Assembly (NCBI RefSeq): GCF_003576595.1 | Contig: NZ_NQOU01000001.1 | Location: 746,337 to 810,336 of the forward strand | DNA: 64,000 nucleotides | From: Neopusillimonas maritima | GTDB lineage: Bacteria > Pseudomonadota > Gammaproteobacteria > Burkholderiales > Burkholderiaceae_B | Reading direction: 5' to 3' | In this document: in pieces, positions 33,485 through 41,249 of the stretch | Layout of the letters: each line of letters begins with the position of its first letter | Numbering within the stretch: the stretch's first letter is position 1 | Notes under the pieces: model-generated | Database searches by the model: none | The model's input: only the letters and a program-made list of their open reading frames with translations | What the model was told of the DNA's origin: nothing | Position numbers and translations under genes: made by a program

Positions 33485-33953
33485 ACTGAGTTTGTCGGTT
33501 CAATATGCCATCCCGGACGACGCATTACCGCGTTGGCGTTTGCGGCGCTGGGCGCAAGCCGCCCTCGCTGCCACGGCCGGGAATACCGGAATTGAACAGG
33601 TTAGCCTGACCCTGCGACTGGTTGACGCCGATGAGGGGCGTGCGCTTAACCAACAATTTCGCGACCGCAACTACGCTACCAATGTCTTAACCTTTGAATA
33701 TGGCATTCAACCTAATGCAAGTTTAATGGCTGACATTGTGCTGTGTCTTCCCGTCCTTTACCAAGAGGCCCAGGCACAGCACAAAACCATTCATGCCCAT
33801 GCTGCTCACTTAACCATTCATGGCGTTCTTCACGCCTTGGGTTACGACCATCAAGACGAACAGGAAGCACACGAGATGGAAACCGTCGAAACCCTCATTC
33901 TGGCCCAACTCGGCTTCACCGATCCCTACCAGGTTTTGCCCGAACCCCGCTGA
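33453..33953 (+). CDS. ybeY: Endoribonuclease YbeY
   Basis: A 166-residue metalloprotein needed for 16S rRNA maturation and ribosome quality control. The zinc motif H-x3-H-x5-H is seen in HGVLHALGYDH, and RDRNYATNVLTFEY is the conserved upstream segment. The open frame begins at 33351, but the ATG at 33453 gives the normal family length and a 32-base overlap with phoH. Confidence 0.94.
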   Translation: MKKPASKLGPKLSLSVQYAIPDDALPRWRLRRWAQAALAATAGNTGIEQVSLTLRLVDADEGRALNQQFRDRNYATNVLTFEYGIQPNASLMADIVLCLPVLYQEAQAQHKTIHAHAAHLTIHGVLHALGYDHQDEQEAHEMETVETLILAQLGFTDPYQVLPEPR

Positions 33954-34008
33954 AACCAACCCGCTTTTTCGGTTATGCTAGACACTCCAGTAACTCGTCC
34001 TGCGGACA

Positions 34009-34893
34009 ATGTCAGAATCCACACCCCCCGACCCGGAACCTCATTCGGCCAAGCCGGCCACCAAATCATTCCTGGCGCGAATCCTGTCTCGCATTCGCCC
34101 TGAACCAGAAGACCGCGAAGACATCAAAGCGTTGCTCGAAGCGGCCCACGAGCGCCGCATCATCGACGAAGACTCTTACGCCATGATTTCCGGCGCTCTT
34201 GAGGTCGTTAATCTCACAGCAGGCGACATCATGGTGCCGCGCTCAAAAATCGACATGCTCGATATCGGCAAGCCCTTGCCGGAACTGCTGCCTGAAATTA
34301 TCGAAACCGGTCATTCACGGTTCCCTATTTTCGAAGACGATCGCGACAACATCGTAGGCATTTTGCTGGCCAAAGATTTGTTGTTAACCATCACAAACCC
34401 CGCCATCGACCTGCGCCCGCTTATCCGTCCGGCGGTATTTATTCCAGAATCGAAACGGCTGAACATATTGCTGCACGAGTTCCGCAACAACCGCAACCAT
34501 CTGGCCATTGTCATTAACGAACACGGCGGCACGGCCGGCCTGGTCACCATGGAAGACGTGCTTGAACAAATTGTCGGCGATATCGAAGATGAGTTCGATG
34601 AAGACGCGGAAAAAACCATTTTCCAAACCGGTAGCAACAACTGGCGCGCAATGGGCATGACGGAAATCAGCGTTTTCAATCGCTCATTCAACACGACCAT
34701 GCCAACCGATGAATACGACACGCTCGGTGGCTGGGTAACCGCCGAACTCGGGCGTATCCCCCGGCGTGGCGACACCGTACACCGCGAGGGGCTTATCATC
34801 ACAGTCGTGGGCGCCGACGCCAAACGCGTTTTGTGGCTGAATATTCAACACGACGAGCACTCAACACTTGCCGGCCCCGATGACAACAACTGA
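34009..34893 (+). CDS. corC: CorC/HlyC-family CBS-domain protein (YbeX)
   Basis: A 294-residue cytoplasmic protein with two CBS domains (about residues 65-185, including DIMVPRSKIDML and NEHGGTAGLVTMEDVLEQIVGDIEDE spread over two lines) and a C-terminal CorC_HlyC domain. The family was linked to cobalt/magnesium efflux and, as YbeX, to ribosome metabolism together with YbeY and YbeZ, which fits its place after ybeY. The end overlaps the beginning of lnt by about 14 bases. Confidence 0.93.
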   Translation: MSESTPPDPEPHSAKPATKSFLARILSRIRPEPEDREDIKALLEAAHERRIIDEDSYAMISGALEVVNLTAGDIMVPRSKIDMLDIGKPLPELLPEIIETGHSRFPIFEDDRDNIVGILLAKDLLLTITNPAIDLRPLIRPAVFIPESKRLNILLHEFRNNRNHLAIVINEHGGTAGLVTMEDVLEQIVGDIEDEFDEDAEKTIFQTGSNNWRAMGMTEISVFNRSFNTTMPTDEYDTLGGWVTAELGRIPRRGDTVHREGLIITVVGADAKRVLWLNIQHDEHSTLAGPDDNN

Positions 34894-36514
34894 GAGCCGG
34901 CTTCATCGCGTTCGCGAAGCGGTTCAACCCTTGCTGCTGGGTGCCGCTCATGCGTTCACGTTCTCTAACGGTCCACTACCGGGCTGGCTGTTACCGTATG
35001 CACAAATTCTGATATTGGTGTTCCTGGCGCGCCATATATGGCAATGTCGGCGAACAGCCCGGGCGGCCCAGGCCGGTTTTTTATTTGGGTTCGGCCATTT
35101 CGCACTCGGACTCTATTGGCTTTATATCAGCCTGCATCATTTCGGCGGGCTTGCACCTGCGCTTTCGGTTGCCGCCGTATTGGCGTTGGCCGCCGCGATG
35201 GCGTTATACCCCGCTTTGGCCACCGGCCTAGCCTATTATCTTACGCGTGGGCTAAGGCAGCCGGGCGGCCACTTTTTCGGGCTGGCCTTGAGCGCCGCGA
35301 TTTGGGCATCGTCTTGGGCTTTAACGGAATGGCTGCGTGGCACCCTTTTCACAGGCTTCCCGTGGCTGAATATTGGCTATGCCCATGCCAGTGGCTTCCT
35401 GGCAGGCTGGGCGCCCATTTTGGGGGTTTATGGCGTCGCCTGGCTGGCCGCATTTTGCGCCGCAGCCGTCGCTTTGCTGATTCAAGCGCATAAAACAACG
35501 GAGGACAGCCGGGCCGCCGCCGCTGTTGCGCCGGCCATCGTGCTTAGCTTGGCCGGTTTTGGCTTGTCGCAACTTAATTGGTCAGCACCCACCGGCCACC
35601 CAATATTGGTTCGCCTTGTTCAAGGCGGGGTCCCCCAATCAATGAAGTTTGATCCTCAGCGCATGCAACAAGGTATCGAAACCTATATGAAGCTCGCCGC
35701 TCTGCCACCGAAACAGGCCGGCGCGGACCCGGACATCATTATTCTGCCCGAAACGGTGATGCCGCAATTTCAAAACCGTTACCCTCCGCAGATTTGGCAA
35801 GAATGGAAGGACATCGCCCGTGAACGCAACGCAACGTTAGTCATGGGCATTCCTATAATGAGTGACACTGAAAATGGTACACGCTATACCAATAGCGTGA
35901 TCGCCCTCACCGCTGAAACGCCTGTGCAGGACCTCATTACCGGCACAACCCGGCATCGTTACGACAAACACCACTTGGTTCCCTTCGGCGAGTTCATACC
36001 TCCCGGCTTTCGATGGTTTGTAGATGCCCTTAATATTCCCCTAGGCGACTTTAATCGCGGCAGTACGCGCCAGAGCCTGTTTGCATTGAAGGGCCAAATC
36101 ATCGCGCCCAATATTTGCTATGAAGACGTCTTCGGTGAAGAAATTATCCCCGCGCTTCACGACAGTGAACAATACGGCCCGGGCGCGACACTATTGGTGA
36201 ACGTCAGCAACCTGGCGTGGTTTGGGGATACGTGGGCTTTGCGGCAACATCTTGAAATAGCCCGAATGCGGGCACTGGAAACGGGCCGCCCGATGTTACG
36301 GGCAACCAACACCGGCATGACCGCCGCCATTGACCCCAACGGCACAGTGCGCGCAGCCTTATTACCTGAACAACCCGGCGTCCTCGACGTTGAGGTACAA
36401 GGGATGCAAGGTTTAACACCCTATGCACGGTGGGGTAATCTCCCTGTACTGGCCCTGAGCTTGTTGTTATTTGCCGTTGGTGTGTTCGCAGGCCGACAGA
36501 CCGGAACGAAGTAA
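34880..36514 (+). CDS. lnt: Apolipoprotein N-acyltransferase
   Basis: Adds the third acyl chain to lipoproteins in the inner membrane. Six or seven N-terminal membrane segments (about residues 20-215) precede a nitrilase-type domain with the catalytic Glu in ILPETVMPQF, Lys in KHHLVPFGEFIP and Cys in NICYEDVFGEE; a last membrane segment (LPVLALSLLLFAVGVF) closes the protein. I choose the ATG at 34880 over the TTG four codons upstream. The 3' end overlaps the convergent GGDEF-EAL gene by 48 bases. Confidence 0.95.
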   Translation: MTTTESRLHRVREAVQPLLLGAAHAFTFSNGPLPGWLLPYAQILILVFLARHIWQCRRTARAAQAGFLFGFGHFALGLYWLYISLHHFGGLAPALSVAAVLALAAAMALYPALATGLAYYLTRGLRQPGGHFFGLALSAAIWASSWALTEWLRGTLFTGFPWLNIGYAHASGFLAGWAPILGVYGVAWLAAFCAAAVALLIQAHKTTEDSRAAAAVAPAIVLSLAGFGLSQLNWSAPTGHPILVRLVQGGVPQSMKFDPQRMQQGIETYMKLAALPPKQAGADPDIIILPETVMPQFQNRYPPQIWQEWKDIARERNATLVMGIPIMSDTENGTRYTNSVIALTAETPVQDLITGTTRHRYDKHHLVPFGEFIPPGFRWFVDALNIPLGDFNRGSTRQSLFALKGQIIAPNICYEDVFGEEIIPALHDSEQYGPGATLLVNVSNLAWFGDTWALRQHLEIARMRALETGRPMLRATNTGMTAAIDPNGTVRAALLPEQPGVLDVEVQGMQGLTPYARWGNLPVLALSLLLFAVGVFAGRQTGTK

Positions 36515-38581
36515 GGTCGTGAAGTCGTCGGCGGGAATGGGCCTGGAAAACAAATAGCCCTGACCGTAATCGCAACCGATACCAGCAAGTAAATCGCGTT
36601 GCTCAACCGTTTCCACGCCTTCTGCAATCACTTTCAAACCCAGCTTGTGCGCCATGACCACGATGGCTTCGCATAACACAAGGTCTTCCGAATGGGTCGA
36701 CAAATTCCGCACAAAAGATTGATCGATTTTCAAAAAATCGATATCCATTTTGCGCAAGTACGCAAGTGAAGAATAACCCGTTCCAAAATCGTCCAACGCC
36801 ACCTGAATTCCGGCATCTCGAAACGCCAACAGTTTATCGCTGGTGACATTGGATGCATCAATCAGCATGCGTTCGGTCAGCTCCACCACAATAGCGCTGC
36901 CCGGCAAACCCAATTGCGCCAAATAGGCGATCCATTCCGTTTCATTCAACCCCTCGCCACGAAACTGAACCGGCGACACATTCAAGCCGACCTGGAACTG
37001 CGTGAACCCGCTTCGATGCCACTTGGCCAATTGATCGGCGGCGGTACGAAACACCCACTCTCCAATCGAAATGATCATGCCACTATCTTCGGCAAACGGA
37101 ATAAAGTAGGCGGGGCTGACAAACCCCTTCTCTGGATGCTTCCAACGGATAAGGGCCTCTGCCTTCACCACTTGGTGAGTGTCCAAATCCACAACAGGCT
37201 GGTAATGCAGCAAAAGCTCGTTGTTATCCAAAGCGCCCAACAAATCCTTCGACAAGCGACGACGCTCTCGTGCCGCATATTGCATGTTAGGGTCATAAAA
37301 ACGAAACTGGCTGCGGCCCGCTTCTTTTGCTGCATACATCGCCAGATCGGCATATCGCATCAGTACGTCAGTTTCACTGGCATGATCTGGATAAATCGCC
37401 ACACCCACACTGGCCGAAAGGTAGGCAACGGTGTCCTTAAGCCGGTATGGCCTGGCGAGGTTATGCAAAACCTCTTCACAAATACGCTCAACCACTTCGT
37501 CGCCCACCACGCCGCCCACAACAATGACGAACTCGTCGCCACCCAGACGCGCCACGGTGTCGGACTCACGCACCGAGCGCACCAGGCGATGCGCGACCTG
37601 GCGCAATACCTCGTCGCCCATATCGTGGCCAAGACTGTCATTCACCTCTTTGAACAAATCGAGGTCCAGAAATATCAAAGCCAACCGGGTGCCGGTGCGC
37701 ACAGCGCGCGATTTCTCAATCTTCAAGCGATCTTCCAGCAGCTTGCGATTCGGCAAACCCGTTAGATGATCGTAATTCGCCTGGCGCCATACAACCTCTT
37801 CAGTTCGCTTCTTTTGGGTAATATCGGAAAAGACACCAATTCTGCAGCGCACGGAACCATCCTCGTTATACGAGGTGTTGATACTTAAGCTTTCAACATA
37901 CTCATCACCGTTCTTGCGTCGATTCCAGATTTCGCCGCGCCAGTGACCGGTTTTCAGTAAGGCTCCCCACATCGCCTTGTAGAAATTTTCATCGTGGCGC
38001 CCAGAACTGAGAATACTTAGCCGATGACCAAGCACTTCATCCAGCGCATAACCGGTAATGTCGGTAAATGCCGGGTTAACTGTAATAATCACGCCATTTG
38101 CATCGGTAATGACCATAGCCTCACTGCTATGCTGGTACACCAGCGACGCCAAATAAGCCGACTCCGCATCGGCTTTACGTTGCGTGATATCAAGCATCAG
38201 GCCCACCATAACCGCCTCGCCCGCCATCATCATGCGCGACCCAAATACTTCGACGTCAATGTAGCTGCCATCTTTGCAACGGGCTTTACGCTCGTAATGA
38301 ATTTCCCGCACGTCGCCGGTTAACGCCCGTTTTATGTTCGATTCGACCAGATGCCGTTCATCGTGCGCAACAATATCCAAAATCGTCATATCATGCAGCA
38401 TCTCGTTGCGCTCGTAACCCAGCATTTCCAGCAGCTTTGAGTTCACATAGATAAAACGTCCTTCTCGCACAATGTAAACGCCAATAACCGCGTTTTCAGC
38501 CAGGCCTCGGAACAAGGCTTCCGTGCCATTGAGTGTGTCTGTGCCTTGTAAGGCAATCGCAGTTTCCAGCAAAGTGAGCAT
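36467..38581 (-). CDS. PAS-PAS-GGDEF-EAL cyclic-di-GMP signalling protein
   Basis: About 704 residues. Two PAS domains (roughly residues 22-140 and 145-265) with ALFRGLAENAVIGVY and SEAMVITDANGVIITVNPAF precede a GGDEF domain whose active site RLGGDEFVIVV is intact, and an EAL domain with KAEALIRWKHP, DDFGTGYSSLAYLR and KIDQSFV. Both synthesis and degradation of c-di-GMP are therefore possible. No membrane segment is visible, so it is probably cytosolic. The frame allows a TTG at 38587; the ATG two codons later is preferred. The stop lies inside the end of lnt. Confidence 0.93.
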   Translation of the reverse strand: MLTLLETAIALQGTDTLNGTEALFRGLAENAVIGVYIVREGRFIYVNSKLLEMLGYERNEMLHDMTILDIVAHDERHLVESNIKRALTGDVREIHYERKARCKDGSYIDVEVFGSRMMMAGEAVMVGLMLDITQRKADAESAYLASLVYQHSSEAMVITDANGVIITVNPAFTDITGYALDEVLGHRLSILSSGRHDENFYKAMWGALLKTGHWRGEIWNRRKNGDEYVESLSINTSYNEDGSVRCRIGVFSDITQKKRTEEVVWRQANYDHLTGLPNRKLLEDRLKIEKSRAVRTGTRLALIFLDLDLFKEVNDSLGHDMGDEVLRQVAHRLVRSVRESDTVARLGGDEFVIVVGGVVGDEVVERICEEVLHNLARPYRLKDTVAYLSASVGVAIYPDHASETDVLMRYADLAMYAAKEAGRSQFRFYDPNMQYAARERRRLSKDLLGALDNNELLLHYQPVVDLDTHQVVKAEALIRWKHPEKGFVSPAYFIPFAEDSGMIISIGEWVFRTAADQLAKWHRSGFTQFQVGLNVSPVQFRGEGLNETEWIAYLAQLGLPGSAIVVELTERMLIDASNVTSDKLLAFRDAGIQVALDDFGTGYSSLAYLRKMDIDFLKIDQSFVRNLSTHSEDLVLCEAIVVMAHKLGLKVIAEGVETVEQRDLLAGIGCDYGQGYLFSRPIPADDFTTLLRSGLSACEHTNGK

Positions 38582-38713
38582 AATCAAAAAAAATAAAATT
38601 TAGCTAACTATTATCGCCCGAAGCGGGTTGCGCCCTTCCGGATCGCCTAACCATATGTTGCGCCAAATCAAAACCGATACGAATAAATTACCCTGGCATG
38701 AAATGCCACCAAC

Positions 38714-38742
38714 TTGCACAGACAAAAAAAATAGTGCATAAT
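38714..38742 (+). promoter_or_regulatory. Promoter of the tRNA-Ala-Glu-Asp operon
   Basis: A -35 box TTGCAC (38714-38719) and a -10 box CATAAT (38737-38742) are 17 bases apart, an ideal sigma-70 arrangement, and lie about 33 bases before tRNA-Ala. The spacer contains an A8 run. Confidence 0.75.
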
Positions 38743-38775
38743 TTCGCTTCTTTGCGATACAGCAGTATTTGCCAC

Positions 38776-38851
<76 letters not shown>

Positions 38852-38913
38852 AAAACTGCTTGCAGGGAAAAGTGCAGTAAAAACGTGTTATACTGCGCAA
38901 CTCAATTTGTCCT

Positions 38914-38989
38914 GTCCCCTTCGTCTAGAGGCCTAGGACACCACCCTTTCACGGTGGGTACAGGGGTTCGAATCCCCTAGGGGACGCCA
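38914..38989 (+). tRNA. tRNA-Glu (anticodon TTC)
   Basis: A 76-base cloverleaf: acceptor GTCCCCT/AGGGGAC, anticodon stem CCACC/GGTGG with loop CTTTCAC (TTC), T loop TTCGAAT, encoded CCA. It lies 62 bases after tRNA-Ala. Confidence 0.97.
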
Positions 38990-39025
38990 AAAATTTTGGC
39001 ATTGGTTAGGCACCGTTACCGCTGC

Positions 39026-39102
39026 GGAGCGGTAGTTCAGTTGGTTAGAATACCGGCCTGTCACGCCGGGGGTCGCGGGTTCGAGTCCCGTCCGCTCCGC
39101 CA
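39026..39102 (+). tRNA. tRNA-Asp (anticodon GTC), integration target
   Basis: A 77-base cloverleaf: acceptor GGAGCGG/CCGCTCC, anticodon stem CCGGC/GCCGG with loop CTGTCAC (GTC), T arm GCGGG/CCCGT region with TTCGAGT, encoded CCA. Its last 14 bases are repeated at 56840-56853, which marks it as the attachment site of the adjoining element. The gene remains intact. Confidence 0.97.
39089..39102 (+). repeat. attL: 14-bp core repeat at the tRNA-Asp 3' end
   Basis: CGTCCGCTCCGCCA, identical to 56840-56853. It covers the 3' acceptor strand and CCA of tRNA-Asp, so integration restores the tRNA. Confidence 0.9.
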
Positions 39103-39244
39103 TAACATTTTTGTAGTCTGTTGATATATATAAGAAAAACAACGACAGGCAAAACACAGCCCCACATTTAGACCCACACCGCTCAAAGCTTCACACCTGT
39201 TTCTTAAAAACAACAGGCGGGCTGCATGCGTGCGCCTCACTGGC

Positions 39245-39769
39245 TTAATCCGCGTTATGAAGCGTGCCCCGAAAATCCCAACCGACATTCAAACGTAATG
39301 GCTTGATGTCGTATTTCGCTCTAAGGGCTTCAGCAATCTGAACGGCCTGAGCGCCCCGATCCCTGATTTGGCCCTCACAATACTCGGCGGCGCCATCTTC
39401 ACCCAACACCCCATAGTGGAATGTCACGCCCCTACCGCTCTCCTCCAACTCCAGCGGAAAACTCAACACTAGAGAGACAATGTTTTGATCGAGCGCTTGC
39501 CAATCAACGCCTGAAGGTAGCGCATCCAGCACAGGCAAATTAAAGTGTTCCGAGCCGGCCGCACCGCTTGATTGCTGAAACAACCTTGTCTCTTCCAACT
39601 GATGTGCACAGGTGAGAGCGAACCGCTCAAACACCAGAGCAGTAGTCAGAGCCCAATAACGCTTATCTTTGTCGCTCTTCCTCGCTTCACGCCACAGCAC
39701 AACTCCCTGGGTCATTGCTGCACCAAGTGTTCCCGATACTGCTGCCACCGTTAAACTCTGTAGATCCAT
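39245..39769 (-). CDS. Unknown membrane-anchored protein, element cargo
   Basis: A 174-residue protein that I cannot assign to a named family. The N-terminus (SLTVAAVSGTLGAAMTQGVV) is a likely single membrane segment, followed by a basic, helical stretch (WREARKSDKDKRYWALTTA) and a soluble domain. The part FNLPVLDALPSGVDWQALD recalls conserved hypothetical proteins of other proteobacteria with PxGVDWxxLD motifs. It is 22 bases downstream of the 333-residue gene and so probably co-transcribed with it. The position between attL and the phage module is a typical place for accessory genes. Confidence 0.75.
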   Translation of the reverse strand: MDLQSLTVAAVSGTLGAAMTQGVVLWREARKSDKDKRYWALTTALVFERFALTCAHQLEETRLFQQSSGAAGSEHFNLPVLDALPSGVDWQALDQNIVSLVLSFPLELEESGRGVTFHYGVLGEDGAAEYCEGQIRDRGAQAVQIAEALRAKYDIKPLRLNVGWDFRGTLHNAD

Positions 39770-39791
39770 CCACGCACCTGCCTCAAGATAG

Positions 39792-40793
39792 TTACTCTGT
39801 AATCAGTCGCCGAACCACTTCGGCAGCCCACTCTGGATAAAACGTGTCATGCAGGTCAGATATCCAATTTGAGTTGCCGTCCTTTGCTCGAGGAAGCGGA
39901 AAAGCGATATCTGACCTTTCCTCACAAACAGCCAAACCCATAGGGATAAGCCTTAAGCTAAACCTAGGATCAGTAATACTACGCGCCGTGACCTCTTGTT
40001 GGAATTGCCCATCTGGGGCGCACACCATGTCTGCAAGATCACGAATCCCTTGAAGCATTCTATCGCCCATCACGGTAACGCGTAGCGCAGTAGAAGCCGT
40101 TGTTATCCCCATGCCGGGCCCGACGTATGCCTTGCCATTTAAGTAAACCGGAACGCTAATGCCTGAGCGTCTGGATTCATACCGTTGAGTATCGGTAACA
40201 TTCTCACCAGGCATTATCGACTTCAACTCAAATTGATCAAAGTACTCAGGCCAGCAGCGCTGGACAGTTTTTAAAAGCTCAATATCCGCATACTGTGAAC
40301 CCCTTGGATGCGGTAAGGCGTCAATGAACAACACAACATTGTGTTCCACCAAGGCAAACAGTTGATATCCTGAGCGCGGCACAAAGTACTCACCGGAACG
40401 CGCTACCTTATTCGTTAAATGAAAGTGCGATATCTTCCAATCAGCCCAGAGCAAATCAGTACGCAGTCCGCGCTCTTTGCCACTGAAATCGTTATGCAAT
40501 ATCAATCCCTTGCCTTGGTATGGGTTGACGTCTTCGCCGTGGCTAAAACGAAGCTCCATTGTCTTAATAGCACGAGCGATATGAACCGGTAACAGCTGTG
40601 GGAATCTGTCGGAATAGAGCACAGCACGGGGCTGCGAGTCAATATGCCTCATCCGAAAATCAATCCACCGATAAATGGGGCTAGACAGCCGCGCCTCCGC
40701 TTTGGAATACATCAGTCCAAAAACTGTTATTAGATGCTCTGCCACAGCTTCGATATCTGCTCTAAAACGCAGGCGCATGTCACGGCTATCCAT
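39792..40793 (-). CDS. Unknown protein with RTDLLWADWKISHFHL motif, element cargo
   Basis: A 333-residue soluble protein of unknown function. The central segment GLRTDLLWADWKISHFHLT (about residues 107-125) and the following SGYQLFALVEHNVVLFIDALPHPRG look like a conserved core, with charged and aromatic residues (Arg, Asp, Trp, two His) that could form an active site; I recall similar RTDxLxxDWxIxHxHL segments in unnamed proteins of mobile elements, but this is memory, not a search. It starts at an ATG at 40793 and precedes a membrane-anchored gene in the same direction. Defence or toxin-like roles are possible but unsupported. Confidence 0.75.
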   Translation of the reverse strand: MDSRDMRLRFRADIEAVAEHLITVFGLMYSKAEARLSSPIYRWIDFRMRHIDSQPRAVLYSDRFPQLLPVHIARAIKTMELRFSHGEDVNPYQGKGLILHNDFSGKERGLRTDLLWADWKISHFHLTNKVARSGEYFVPRSGYQLFALVEHNVVLFIDALPHPRGSQYADIELLKTVQRCWPEYFDQFELKSIMPGENVTDTQRYESRRSGISVPVYLNGKAYVGPGMGITTASTALRVTVMGDRMLQGIRDLADMVCAPDGQFQQEVTARSITDPRFSLRLIPMGLAVCEERSDIAFPLPRAKDGNSNWISDLHDTFYPEWAAEVVRRLITE

Positions 40794-40926
40794 TGTGTCC
40801 CCAAAGCTCCCTTACTATTCATATGTGTTATTTACACCATCATAGCCAGCCCCCACTCACACGCTTCTATTATTTGCCATTTTTTAATTCGACTGGCACC
40901 ATTCGGGAAACCACTCCGGGGGCGCT

Positions 40927-41223
40927 ATGAATGACCACAACGTCACGATGACTTTGAAAGATTTACAGCCAGACTACTGCTTGCCGCCTGATCAAGATGC
41001 GGAAATTAAGGAAGTTTGCAATGGCATTGAGGATTGCCGCCGACACTTGGAAAGCATTGATCAAGATGCCGGCCGCTCAGCTGAACTGATGGAGTCGATT
41101 AAGGTAGACGTCGAGGCGATGCGCTACCAAGTCATAGAACGAATGAGCCGATCTCATGGCGCCGTGACGTTTCCATTGTGGATAATCGCGGCCCTACTGG
41201 CCTGGATAGCCTTCTTCAAATAA
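40927..41223 (+). CDS. Small tail-anchored coiled-coil protein, unknown
   Basis: A 98-residue protein, the only rightward gene with good support within the element. A long helical, heptad-like region (about residues 25-72) is followed by a C-terminal membrane segment (FPLWIIAALLAWIAFF). A GGGGGCG sequence 5 bases before the ATG may be the ribosome site. Layout resembles small phage membrane proteins such as spanin- or Rz-like or exclusion proteins, but no family signature is visible. A hairpin follows its stop. Confidence 0.65.
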   Translation: MNDHNVTMTLKDLQPDYCLPPDQDAEIKEVCNGIEDCRRHLESIDQDAGRSAELMESIKVDVEAMRYQVIERMSRSHGAVTFPLWIIAALLAWIAFFK

Positions 41224-41240
41224 CCCGCCGCGAAGGCGGG
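41224..41240. terminator. Bidirectional hairpin terminator between converging genes
   Basis: CCCGCC-GCGAA-GGCGGG forms a perfect 6-bp GC stem just after the 98-residue gene and 10 bases beyond the stop of the large ejection-protein gene on the other strand. The minus-strand side is followed by TTATTT. Confidence 0.6.
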
Positions 41241-41249
41241 CCTTGAATA

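Noticed and set aside
38881-38913. Second promoter before tRNA-Glu (TATACT at about 38891)
   Set aside because: A -10-like box is present, but no -35 box at suitable spacing; the upstream promoter explains the operon.
38933-39288. Two minus-strand frames across tRNA-Glu and tRNA-Asp (GRDSNPRPP-like peptides)
   Set aside because: These are well-known artefacts of antisense translation of tRNA genes; no ribosome sites.
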